NCBI RefSeq assembly: GCF_036203305.1
Contig: NZ_CP108131.1
Coordinates: 4,464,001 to 4,528,000, forward strand
Reading direction: 5' to 3'
Source: Streptomyces sp. NBC_00190
GTDB taxonomy: Bacteria > Actinomycetota > Actinomycetes > Streptomycetales > Streptomycetaceae
DNA: 64,000 nucleotides
Position numbers and translations under genes: made by a program. The notes under the pieces are model-generated. The model was given only the letters and a program-made list of their open reading frames with translations. It did not search any database and was not told the origin of the DNA. This document shows, piece by piece, positions 8,207 through 15,837 of this stretch (position 1 is its first letter; the number at the start of each line of letters is the position of its first letter).

Positions 8207-9588
8207 GCGCCGGTCAGGCGGGCGGCGAGCCGGCCGTACCGTACGGGCCGGCCGCCGAGCCCACGGGCGGGCTCGCGGCCGACCTCGCGGGCGGCCCGGC
8301 AGGTGAGCGGCGGCTGCACCTGCTCACTCCGCTGCGGCGCGCCTGGGTGCCCATCGCCGCGACCATCGGCGTGGTCGCCCAGCAGGGCGACCGGGCCGAG
8401 CGCTGGATAGCGGACCTGCCCGCGCTCCTGCGGGTGGCGGCGCTCGCGGGCCTGATCCTGGTGTTCGGCACGTACGGATTCCTGAGCTGGTGGTTCACCC
8501 ACTACGCCGTCACCGACACCGAGCTGCGCATCCGCAGCGGGCTGGTCTTCCGGCGCACCGCGCACATCCGCCTCGACCGGATCCAGGCGGTCGACGTCAC
8601 CCGGCCGATGCTGGCCCGGCTGGCCGGGGTCGCCAGTCTGCGGCTCGACGTCATCGGCACCGAGGAGAAGGACGAGCTGGCCTTCCTGGGCGAGAAGGAG
8701 GCCGTGGCCCTGCGCGCCGAGCTCCTCGCCCGGGCGGCCGGCTTCGCTCCCGAGGAGGCGGCGCGCCTGGGCGAGGCCCCCGAACGGCAGCTGCTGCGCG
8801 TGGGCCCGCGCGACCTCGCCGTGTCGCTGCTGCTGAGCCTGGGCGTGTGGGCGGCGCTGGCCGGCGGGATCGCCGCGCCCGTGGTCGCCTGGTGGATCAG
8901 CTCCAGCCCGTGGGCGGCCGTGGTCACCCTCCTCCCGATCCTCGGCGCCGTCTGGTCCGGCAGCACGGGCCGCTTCCTCGCCGAGTACGACTGGACGGTC
9001 GCCGAGTCCCCGGACGGGCTGCGCCTGGACCACGGACTGCTGGACCGGGCGCACGAGACCGTGCCGCCGGGGCGCGTGCAGACCGTACGGATCGTCGAGC
9101 CGCTGCTGTGGCGGCGGCGCGACCTGGTACGGGTGGAGCTGGCCGTGGCGGGTTCGAAGAACGGGGTCCTGGTCCCGGTGGCCTCGCGGGCCGCCGCGTA
9201 CGCCGTGATCGCCCGGGTCCTGCCGGGGGTGGACCTGGCGGCCCTGTCCTTCACCGGCTCCCCGGGGGCCGGTTCGCGCTGGGTGGTCCCGGTGTGGTGG
9301 AAGGGCTACGCCCTGGCCGTCTCCCCGGAGGTGTTCGCCGCCCGGCACGGCCGCCTGTGCCGCCGTACGGAGATCGTCCCGCACGCCAAGGTGCAGAGCG
9401 TCCGCCTCACCCAGGGCCCCTGGGAGCGCGCCCGCGGCGTGGCCGACGTCCACGTGGACACGGGCGCGAACGCCACGGTCACGGCCCGGCTGCGGGCCGC
9501 GGACGAGGCCGCCGCCCTGCTGGCCGACCAGGCCGCCCGGGCCCGTACCTCCCGCGCGTCGGCCCGTCCGGACCGCTGGATGACGTAG
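8203..9588 (+). CDS. Tandem PH-like (bPH_2) membrane protein, YdbT-type
   Basis: This 461-residue partner of the upstream protein starts at the GTG overlapping its stop (GTGA). It contains at least three bPH_2 copies, each with the recurring core: TELRIRSGLVFRRTAHIRLDRIQAVDV, then LRLDHGLLDRAHETVPPGRVQTVRIVEP, then HGRLCRRTEIVPHAKVQSVRLTQGP. Paired hydrophobic helices lie between the first and second copies. Such repeats form a membrane-anchored assembly with the shorter partner. It ends just before a strong bidirectional terminator. Confidence 0.85.
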   Translation: MSAGQAGGEPAVPYGPAAEPTGGLAADLAGGPAGERRLHLLTPLRRAWVPIAATIGVVAQQGDRAERWIADLPALLRVAALAGLILVFGTYGFLSWWFTHYAVTDTELRIRSGLVFRRTAHIRLDRIQAVDVTRPMLARLAGVASLRLDVIGTEEKDELAFLGEKEAVALRAELLARAAGFAPEEAARLGEAPERQLLRVGPRDLAVSLLLSLGVWAALAGGIAAPVVAWWISSSPWAAVVTLLPILGAVWSGSTGRFLAEYDWTVAESPDGLRLDHGLLDRAHETVPPGRVQTVRIVEPLLWRRRDLVRVELAVAGSKNGVLVPVASRAAAYAVIARVLPGVDLAALSFTGSPGAGSRWVVPVWWKGYALAVSPEVFAARHGRLCRRTEIVPHAKVQSVRLTQGPWERARGVADVHVDTGANATVTARLRAADEAAALLADQAARARTSRASARPDRWMT

Positions 9589-9612
9589 GGCCGCACGGGG
9601 GCCGATCGCGGA

Positions 9613-9649
9613 CGGCGTTCCCCCGGCCGGGCAGCCCGGGGGAACGCCG
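9613..9649. terminator. Bidirectional terminator
   Basis: A perfect 14-bp stem, CGGCGTTCCCCCGG (9613-9626) with its complement at 9636-9649, encloses a 9-base loop. It lies between the convergent PH-domain gene and response-regulator gene. Confidence 0.75.
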
Positions 9650-9659
9650 CGCGGGAGGA

Positions 9660-10337
9660 CTACGCGGCCGGGCCGCCGCCCGCCCGGACCAGCCCCGTCT
9701 CGTACGCCAGGACCACGACCTGGACGCGGTCGCGCAGGCTCAGCTTCGTCAGGATGCGGCCCACGTGCGTCTTCACCGTCGCCTCCGACAGGACCAGCCG
9801 GGCCGCGATCTCGCCGTTCGACAGGCCCTGCGCCACCAGCAGCATGACCTCGCGCTCGCGCTCCGTCAGCCGCTCGACCTCCTTGTTCCGCGGCTCCTCG
9901 GTCGTGGTCGGCAGCATCGGGGCGAACCGGTCCAGCAGCCGGCGCGTCGTCGACGGGGCGACCACGGCGTCGCCGCTGTGCACCGACCGGATCGCCGCCA
10001 GCAGCTCGGCGGGCGGCACGTCCTTCAGCATGAAGCCGCTCGCGCCCGCCTTCAGCCCGGAGAACGCGTACTCGTCCAGGTCGAAGGTGGTCAGGATGAT
10101 CACCTTCGGGTGCTCCGGCGGTTCACAGATCCGCCGCGTCGCCTCCACCCCGTCGAGCTTCGGCATGCGCACGTCCATCAGCACCACGTCCACCTTGGTG
10201 GCCCGCAGCACCTCCAGAGCCTCCAGGCCGTCGCCCGCCTCGGCGACGACCTCCATGTCCGGCTGGGCGGCGAGCACCATCCGGAAGCCGGTGCGCAGCA
10301 GCACCTGGTCGTCGACCAGCATCACGCGGATGGACAT
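9660..10337 (-). CDS. NarL/LuxR-family response regulator
   Basis: This 225-residue regulator has an N-terminal receiver domain with acidic residues at 9-10 (VDD), phosphoacceptor Asp55 in VVLMDVRMP, and the conserved Lys in GFMLKDVPP. The C-terminal LuxR-type helix-turn-helix reads LTEREREVMLLVAQGLSNGEIAARL followed by SEATVKTHV. It is co-transcribed with the kinase gene 17 bases upstream. The regulated genes are unknown; adjacent divergent genes are candidates. Confidence 0.92.
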   Translation of the reverse strand: MSIRVMLVDDQVLLRTGFRMVLAAQPDMEVVAEAGDGLEALEVLRATKVDVVLMDVRMPKLDGVEATRRICEPPEHPKVIILTTFDLDEYAFSGLKAGASGFMLKDVPPAELLAAIRSVHSGDAVVAPSTTRRLLDRFAPMLPTTTEEPRNKEVERLTEREREVMLLVAQGLSNGEIAARLVLSEATVKTHVGRILTKLSLRDRVQVVVLAYETGLVRAGGGPAA

Positions 10338-10354
10338 CCGTTACCTCGTTCTCG

Positions 10355-11557
10355 TCAACTCTTCTTCAGGGGAAGCAATGCGCTGATCCGGAAGCCGCCG
10401 CCCGGTCGCGGCCCGGTGTCCAGGGTTCCGCCGACCATACCGATCCGCTCGCGCATGCCGATCAGGCCGTGCCCGGCGCCGTCGGCGCCGCCGTCCTCGT
10501 ACAACTCGTGTGCCGAGCCCCGCCCGTCGTCCTCGATGAGCAGGCCGAGCCCGTCGTCGAAGTAGACCAGCCGCACGCTCGCCTTCGCGTCGGGCCCCCC
10601 GTGCTTGCGCGTGTTGGTCAGTGCCTCCTGCACGATCCGGTACGCGGTCAGCTCGACGCCGCTGGGCAGCCGCCGCGGCGCGCCCTCGACCTCGAAGTCC
10701 ACCGAGAGCCCGGCCGCCCGTACCTGCTCGACGAGGACCTCGATCTGCTCGACGTCCGGCTGCGGCACGTAGTCCTCCGACTCCTGTGGCTCGCCGGTAC
10801 GCAGCACGCCCAGCAGCCGGCGCATCTCGGCGAGGGCCTGGCGGCCGGTGCCGGAGATGGTCTGGAGGGCCTCCTTGGCCTGTTCGGGGGCCACGTCCAT
10901 GACGTAGGCCGCTCCGTCCGCCTGGACCACCATCACCGAGACGTTGTGCGCGACGACGTCGTGCAGTTCGCGGGCGATCCGGGCGCGCTCGGCGGCCACG
11001 GCCACCTTGGCCTGGGCCTCGCGCTGGTTCTCCAGCCGCTGGTTGCGCTCGATGAGCTGGGCGTAATAGGCCCGGCGGGTGCGCAGCGAGTCGCCCAGCA
11101 CCCAGGCGAGGGCGAACGGGACGATCATGAAGAGGGTGAAGAGGACGTTGTCGACCTCGTTCGTGCCCTTGTCCACGCCGTACCGCAGGAAGTAGAGCGG
11201 CGCGGCGGCCAGCCCCCAGCCCAGGGCGGTGCGGGACACCCAGCGCGGGACATCGCTCGCGGCGACCGTGAAGAGGATGACGAGCATCGCGAAGTCGTAG
11301 AACCCGGCGGTGAAGCCCAGGGCCAGCTGGTAGATCCCGGCGCCGAGGGTGAGCCAGAACATCGCCTGGGTCCACCTGCGGCGCAGCGCGACGGCGACGC
11401 TCAGGGCGGCCACCGCCGGGACTACCGCGAGCCGCACGGCGACGCTGTGTTCGGATTCGGAAACGACGTTCACCATCGAGATCCCGAAGAAGAGGACAGC
11501 CCAGAAGCTGTCGACGCCCGTCGGGTGTCTGCGGAGGAAGTCGTAGAGGCGCTGCAC
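10355..11557 (-). CDS. Sensor histidine kinase, HisKA_3 (NarL-partner) type
   Basis: This 400-residue kinase has an N-terminal membrane part with about five hydrophobic segments (about 20-35, 45-60, 66-85, 88-105, 138-156) and little extracytoplasmic sequence, suggesting that it senses in or at the membrane. A short coiled coil follows (RRAYYAQLIERNQRLENQRE). The dimerisation box ERARIARELHDVVAHNVSVM holds phosphoacceptor His199. The ATPase domain has EALTNTRKHGG (N box) and GHGLIGMRERI (G box). It is the partner of the response regulator immediately downstream. Confidence 0.92.
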   Translation of the reverse strand: MQRLYDFLRRHPTGVDSFWAVLFFGISMVNVVSESEHSVAVRLAVVPAVAALSVAVALRRRWTQAMFWLTLGAGIYQLALGFTAGFYDFAMLVILFTVAASDVPRWVSRTALGWGLAAAPLYFLRYGVDKGTNEVDNVLFTLFMIVPFALAWVLGDSLRTRRAYYAQLIERNQRLENQREAQAKVAVAAERARIARELHDVVAHNVSVMVVQADGAAYVMDVAPEQAKEALQTISGTGRQALAEMRRLLGVLRTGEPQESEDYVPQPDVEQIEVLVEQVRAAGLSVDFEVEGAPRRLPSGVELTAYRIVQEALTNTRKHGGPDAKASVRLVYFDDGLGLLIEDDGRGSAHELYEDGGADGAGHGLIGMRERIGMVGGTLDTGPRPGGGFRISALLPLKKS

Positions 11558-11664
11558 GTAACCCAGAGTAGGGAACGCAGATAGGTGCTGGAGTCAACCA
11601 GAGGTGCGAACCTCGCGCCGGGCGAGTACTCCCGAAGGTGGACGGTGACCATAACCTTTGTGTG

Positions 11665-12660
11665 ATGCGTGCTCAGGGAGAGGCTCAGGGGGACGGCGTG
11701 GTTCCGGTCGGGTGGCGGGGGGCGATGGAGGCCGCGCTGTACGGTCCCGACGGCTTCTACGTGCGGCCTGGCGGTCCGGGGCCCGCCGGGCACTTCCGCA
11801 CGTCGGTGCACGCGTCCGGGCTGTACGCGGGGGCCGTGGCGCGGCTGCTGCGGTGGGTGGACGCCGAGCTCGGGCACCCGCGGGGGCTGGACCTGGTCGA
11901 CATGGGAGCCGGGCGGGGGGAGCTGCTGGCCGGGGTGCTCGCCGCGCTGCCGGCGGAGGTGGCCGCGCGGGTGCGCGCGTACGCCGTGGAGCGGGCGGAG
12001 CGGCCCGCGGGGCTCGACCCCCGGATCCGCTGGGTCGCGGCGCCGCCCGAAGGCACCTCGGGGCTGCTCTTCGCGAACGAATGGCTGGACAACGTGCCGC
12101 TGGAGGTCGCGGAGGACGGGCGCTACGTCCTGGTCGCGCCGGACGGTACGGAAAGCCCCGGCGGCGCCGTGGACGGCGCGGACCTCGCCTGGCTGGAGCG
12201 GTGGTGGCCGGGCGGCGGACGCGCGGAGATCGGCAGGGCGCGCGACGAGGCCTGGGCGGCGGCCGTGGCGAGCGTGGAGCGGGGTCTGGCGGTGGCGGTG
12301 GACTACGCCCACACCCGGGACGCGCGGCCCCCGTACGGCACCCTGACGGGGTTCAGGGCGGGCCGGGAGGTTCCGCCGGTCCCCGACGGCAGCTGCGATG
12401 TCACCGCCCATGTGGCACTGGACGCGTGCGCGGGCCCGGGCTCGGTCCTGCTGCCCCAGCGCGAGGCCCTCACCGCCCTCGGCGTCTCGGGCGCCCGCCC
12501 CCCGCTGGCCCTGGCCTCCACCGATCCGGCGGCCTACGTCCGCGCCCTCGCCTCGGCGGGCGAAGCGGCGGAACTGACCTCCCGTACGGGCCTGGGCGCC
12601 TTCGGCTGGCTGGTCCAGCCGGTCGGCATCCCGCCGTGGCCGCGGGCGGACCGGAGTTAG
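11665..12660 (+). CDS. MidA/NDUFAF7-like SAM-dependent methyltransferase
   Basis: This 331-residue protein belongs to the SAM-dependent methyltransferase group related to mitochondrial NDUFAF7/MidA, which methylates an arginine of the complex I subunit homologous to NuoD. The SAM-binding loop [15 protein letters not shown] follows the DGFY and [19 protein letters not shown] blocks, and [15 protein letters not shown] matches the family's NE-LD-P block. An orphan nuoD-like gene lies 4 kb away, which is suggestive but not proof of a link. The start at 11665 is preferred; a GTG at 11638 is also in frame. It overlaps the convergent hydrolase gene by four bases. Confidence 0.75.
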   Translation: MRAQGEAQGDGVVPVGWRGAMEAALYGPDGFYVRPGGPGPAGHFRTSVHASGLYAGAVARLLRWVDAELGHPRGLDLVDMGAGRGELLAGVLAALPAEVAARVRAYAVERAERPAGLDPRIRWVAAPPEGTSGLLFANEWLDNVPLEVAEDGRYVLVAPDGTESPGGAVDGADLAWLERWWPGGGRAEIGRARDEAWAAAVASVERGLAVAVDYAHTRDARPPYGTLTGFRAGREVPPVPDGSCDVTAHVALDACAGPGSVLLPQREALTALGVSGARPPLALASTDPAAYVRALASAGEAAELTSRTGLGAFGWLVQPVGIPPWPRADRS

Positions 12661-13736
12661 AGCCGCTTCGCGCTGCGCAGGGTCGTCGCGTAGTAGCCGT
12701 TGCCGTCGAGGCGCGAGGTACCGCCCTTGTCACCGATGGTCGGGCCGTTGGCCTCCTCCCGGCTGGAGATGAAGATCTTGTGGCCGTCGGTGTCCGTGCC
12801 CAGGTAGATGCCCGTGTGGTCGATGCGGTCCTTCGTGCGCGCGTCGAGCTTGAAGAACAGCAGGTCGCCCGGCTGGATCACGTCGATCGAGACGGGCCGG
12901 TCCTGGGCGCCGACCCCCTTGAGGGGCAGGACGTCCGCGCCCAGGGCGGCGCGGGCCATGCCGTTCGCGGTCCTCGGCAGGCCGGAGCCGGGCTTGTCGT
13001 CGGACAGGAGGGGGTAGCGGGCCCGGTAGCCGAAGACGGTGCGGACGAAACCGGAGCAGTCCATGGACCGGTACCGGGCCGTCTGGGGCTGCTTCTTGGT
13101 GCCGTCGCGGAAGGTGTACGGGGTGCCGAGGTAGTCGTAGAAGTCCGACTGCTCCAGGCGCAGGTCGTTGCCGACCGAGCCGGCGGGGTTGAGCGGGCCG
13201 AAGGACGCGTCACCGGCGTACGAGGTGCCCTGCGCGTCCTTCTTCACCGGGGCCTGGTCGCCGTACTGGAAGGCCATCGCGAAGATGTCGTCCTCCTGGC
13301 TCCCGAAGTACTTCTTGAACCACTCCTTGAACCACTGCTCGTTCTCCGCGCCCGGCTTCCACGCCTCCGGCATGAGGCGGACCCAGTTCTCGGTCACGAC
13401 CCGGGTCGTGGTGTTGGCCGGTTCGGTGAAGGTGCGGCTCGGCCCGGTGAGGGTGGCCGTGCGGGCGCCGTCGGTGAAGGTGGCCAGCACCTGCCCGGTG
13501 CCGTCGCGCATCACCGACCGGTCGGGGCTCTGGAGACGTTCCCACTTCTGGGCACCCGCCTCGCCCGCGCCGGCCCCCGCGGCGATGTTCTGGTCGGAGA
13601 CGACCTGGACGGCGGGCGCCTTGGCCTGCTCCTGCGCGCGCAGCGCGTACGTGAGGTACGCGCTGCCGGCCAGCAGCGCGAGCACGGCGACCGCGTGCAG
13701 CGCGGAACGTGTGCGGCTCTTCGACTTGGCGGTCAT
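12657..13736 (-). CDS. Membrane-anchored NlpC/P60-type cysteine hydrolase of the poly-gamma-glutamate locus
   Basis: This 359-residue protein has one N-terminal transmembrane segment (about 13-31) and an extracytoplasmic body. The C-terminal NlpC/P60 domain has catalytic Cys227 in [17 protein letters not shown], His307 in [10 protein letters not shown] and the [10 protein letters not shown] strand. NlpC/P60 enzymes cleave D-gamma-glutamyl bonds in peptidoglycan, and related endopeptidases cut or release poly-gamma-glutamate. As last gene of the pgs-like operon, 48 bases after pgsC, it most likely trims or releases the polymer or opens the wall for it. This role is inferred from context. Confidence 0.8.
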   Translation of the reverse strand: MTAKSKSRTRSALHAVAVLALLAGSAYLTYALRAQEQAKAPAVQVVSDQNIAAGAGAGEAGAQKWERLQSPDRSVMRDGTGQVLATFTDGARTATLTGPSRTFTEPANTTTRVVTENWVRLMPEAWKPGAENEQWFKEWFKKYFGSQEDDIFAMAFQYGDQAPVKKDAQGTSYAGDASFGPLNPAGSVGNDLRLEQSDFYDYLGTPYTFRDGTKKQPQTARYRSMDCSGFVRTVFGYRARYPLLSDDKPGSGLPRTANGMARAALGADVLPLKGVGAQDRPVSIDVIQPGDLLFFKLDARTKDRIDHTGIYLGTDTDGHKIFISSREEANGPTIGDKGGTSRLDGNGYYATTLRSAKRL

Positions 13737-13784
13737 GCGGGGGGCTCCGGAGCGGTTGAGGACGGGCGCGGGACGGTTCGGGGG

Positions 13785-14267
13785 CTACGCGGCCGGCATG
13801 ACGCCGAGCAGGATGCCGGCGGTCAGCACGACGTACGTCATGAGCGTGGCGCTGCCGGTGGCGAGCAGGGTGGCCCCCTTCGGCTGGCGGACCAGCTGGT
13901 AGCCGATCAGGCCCGGAACGATGAAGCCGAGGGTCTGGTTCGTGTAGAGGAGCGGGAACTCCATCTGGAGCACGATCACCACGGTGGCCTGGAGCAGGAC
14001 GCCGAGGAGCACGACCGCCGCGAACAGCCGCTTGCCGTAGAGGATCACGAAGCGCTGCACGACGAGCGTCAGCACGTACGTCGCGACGGTCACGCCGACC
14101 ACGAGGGCCGCTCGCTGGAGGTCCTCCAGGAGGGTCAGCGCCAGCCATCCGGGGGTGATCATTCCGCCGGGGGAGAGGTTGGTCGTGAGGTAGCAGACGA
14201 GCGAGAACAGCAGACCCAGGGCAATGCCGATCGCGGCGATCTCGGGGGTGAGGACGGCGGGGATCAA
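13785..14267 (-). CDS. pgsC: Poly-gamma-glutamate biosynthesis protein PgsC/CapC
   Basis: This is a 160-residue polytopic membrane protein with about five hydrophobic helices. LTPEIAAIGIALGLLFSL and TTNLSPGGMITPGWLAL are hallmark CapC/PgsC sequences, as is GFIVPGLIGYQL near the end. It works with the PgsB ligase in the polymerase/export complex. A TTG start at 14267 overlaps the pgsB stop (TTGA) and has AGGAGA six bases upstream. An in-frame ATG at 14291 without a ribosome-binding site is the alternative. The usual length of about 150 residues fits the TTG. Confidence 0.9.
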   Translation of the reverse strand: MIPAVLTPEIAAIGIALGLLFSLVCYLTTNLSPGGMITPGWLALTLLEDLQRAALVVGVTVATYVLTLVVQRFVILYGKRLFAAVVLLGVLLQATVVIVLQMEFPLLYTNQTLGFIVPGLIGYQLVRQPKGATLLATGSATLMTYVVLTAGILLGVMPAA

Positions 14268-15832
14268 CGGGTTTCTCCTGGCTTCTGCCATTGCCCCTGC
14301 GGGGGGTCCGGGTGGATCTGCGGCTGCGGCTGCTGTTGCTGCGGCCAGGCCGGTACGGGCGTGGCGGCGCGGATGCCGTACGGGTCGGGGGCGGGGACGT
14401 GCGGCGCGGCCGCACCCGGCGCCTGCGCGGCCCGAGCGTGGGGGACGTGGCCGTACGGGACCTGGCCGCCCGGGGACTGCGCGTACGGGTCTGCGCCACC
14501 CGGGCCCTGCGGGTACGGGTCCGCGTCGTACGGAGCCTGCGCGTACGGGTCCCCGCCGTACGGGGCGTCCGCGTACGGGTCGAGGGGGCGGGCGAACTGC
14601 CCGGTCGGCTCCTCCGGCCATCCCGGGTCCCCGCCCCCGGCGTCGGCCGCCTCGTCCGGCGGCAGCTCCGCGAGGTGCTCCAGCAGCACCTCGCCCTGCC
14701 CGTGGATGTTGCCGATGGCGACGAGCGAGCTGCTGGGGCCGAGGTGCCCCAGCAGCTCCCGCATGAACTCCTCGCCGTCGCGGTGGTCGCCGCCCAGGTC
14801 GACGGCGCGGTCACGCCACTCGGCCGGGATCGCGTCGATGGCGCTCTTGGCCGGGTGGCCGATCACGAAGACCTTGTCCGGCCGCAGTTCGGGGATGATC
14901 GCGCCCATCTGGCCGTTGCGCTCGACCCGGTCGGGCCGGCAGTTGATCACCACGCTCAGGGGACGCTCCACCGCACCCAGGTCCAGCAGCTGGTTGATGT
15001 TCATCAGCGTCGACTCGGGGTCGTTCGCCGCGAAGACGTTGGCGAACCGCAGCCGCTTCCCGCCGGGGGCCAGGTACCGCTCGACCGAGAGCACACCCGG
15101 GTCCGGCGGGGCCTCGTACATCCCCCGCAGGGCGGTGTCCCGGTCGACGCCGAGGAGCTCGGCGACGGTGAGCGCGATGGCGACGTTCTCCTTGAAGGTG
15201 AACCAGCTGAAACCGCGCAGTTCGTCGTCGCTGACCGTGTCGGGGTCGGCGTACAGCAGTTGGCAGTCGCGGGCGTCGGCCTCCTCCTGGAGGACGTCGA
15301 AACGTTCCTTCTCGGCGGTGACGCAGATCCCGCCGTACGGCATCGAGCGGGACAGGGAGCGCGCGATGTCGTCGAGGGTCGGGCCCATCTCGGCGACGTG
15401 GTCCTCGCGGACGTTGCACAGGACGCCGATGGTCGACTGGATCAGCTTGGACTGGTTGATCTCCTGGAGCGCCGGCATGACCGCCATGCACTCCATGACG
15501 AGCGCGTCCGGACGGTAGGCGGCGGCCCGCCGCACGATGCCGATCTGCTCCACGACGTTGGCGATGCCGAACTTGCGGTAGACGGGCTCCTCGGTGGCGT
15601 CCGGGTGGATGAACCTAGCCGCCGTGCCGGTGGTCTTGGCGACCGTGGTCAGACCGCCGCCGCGCAGCGCCCCCGCGCACAGCCGGGTGATGGAGCTCTT
15701 GCCGCGGATGCCGTTGACCAGCACCCGGTTCGGTATCCGGTGCAGGCTGGCGAAGTGCCGCCGCTGCTCCACGATGCCCGCGACGAGCATGATCGCGCAG
15801 CAGACGAGCAGTACGCAGTAGAGGAAGAGCAC
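14264..15832 (-). CDS. pgsB: Poly-gamma-glutamate synthase PgsB/CapB
   Basis: This 522-residue Mur-ligase-like enzyme builds poly-gamma-glutamate by ATP-dependent amide ligation. After an N-terminal membrane helix (residues 2-20) come the CapB landmarks VLVNGIRGKSS (P-loop, 41-47), TTGTAAR, the Glu/Cys block LVMECMAVMP, NVREDHVAEMG, and the NCRPDRVERNGQMG region. About 100 residues at the C terminus are an unusual low-complexity tail of DPYA/PY repeats, Gln/Pro and Ala, absent from Bacillus PgsB. The GTG at 15832 has AGGAA upstream. It is flanked by pgsC (overlapping) and the tandem sensor-like gene. Confidence 0.9.
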   Translation of the reverse strand: MLFLYCVLLVCCAIMLVAGIVEQRRHFASLHRIPNRVLVNGIRGKSSITRLCAGALRGGGLTTVAKTTGTAARFIHPDATEEPVYRKFGIANVVEQIGIVRRAAAYRPDALVMECMAVMPALQEINQSKLIQSTIGVLCNVREDHVAEMGPTLDDIARSLSRSMPYGGICVTAEKERFDVLQEEADARDCQLLYADPDTVSDDELRGFSWFTFKENVAIALTVAELLGVDRDTALRGMYEAPPDPGVLSVERYLAPGGKRLRFANVFAANDPESTLMNINQLLDLGAVERPLSVVINCRPDRVERNGQMGAIIPELRPDKVFVIGHPAKSAIDAIPAEWRDRAVDLGGDHRDGEEFMRELLGHLGPSSSLVAIGNIHGQGEVLLEHLAELPPDEAADAGGGDPGWPEEPTGQFARPLDPYADAPYGGDPYAQAPYDADPYPQGPGGADPYAQSPGGQVPYGHVPHARAAQAPGAAAPHVPAPDPYGIRAATPVPAWPQQQQPQPQIHPDPPQGQWQKPGETR

Positions 15833-15837
15833 GGGGA

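Noticed and set aside
14380-14600. Repeated GTACGGG/CGTACGGGT motifs considered as regulator sites
   Set aside because: They encode the DPYA/PYG repeats of the PgsB tail and follow codon usage.
11658-15518. A very long plus-strand open frame (over 1,200 codons) across the pgs region
   Set aside because: It is antisense to pgsB, pgsC and the hydrolase, has repetitive Arg/Gly/Ala composition and matches no family. Long stop-free antisense frames are normal at this GC content.
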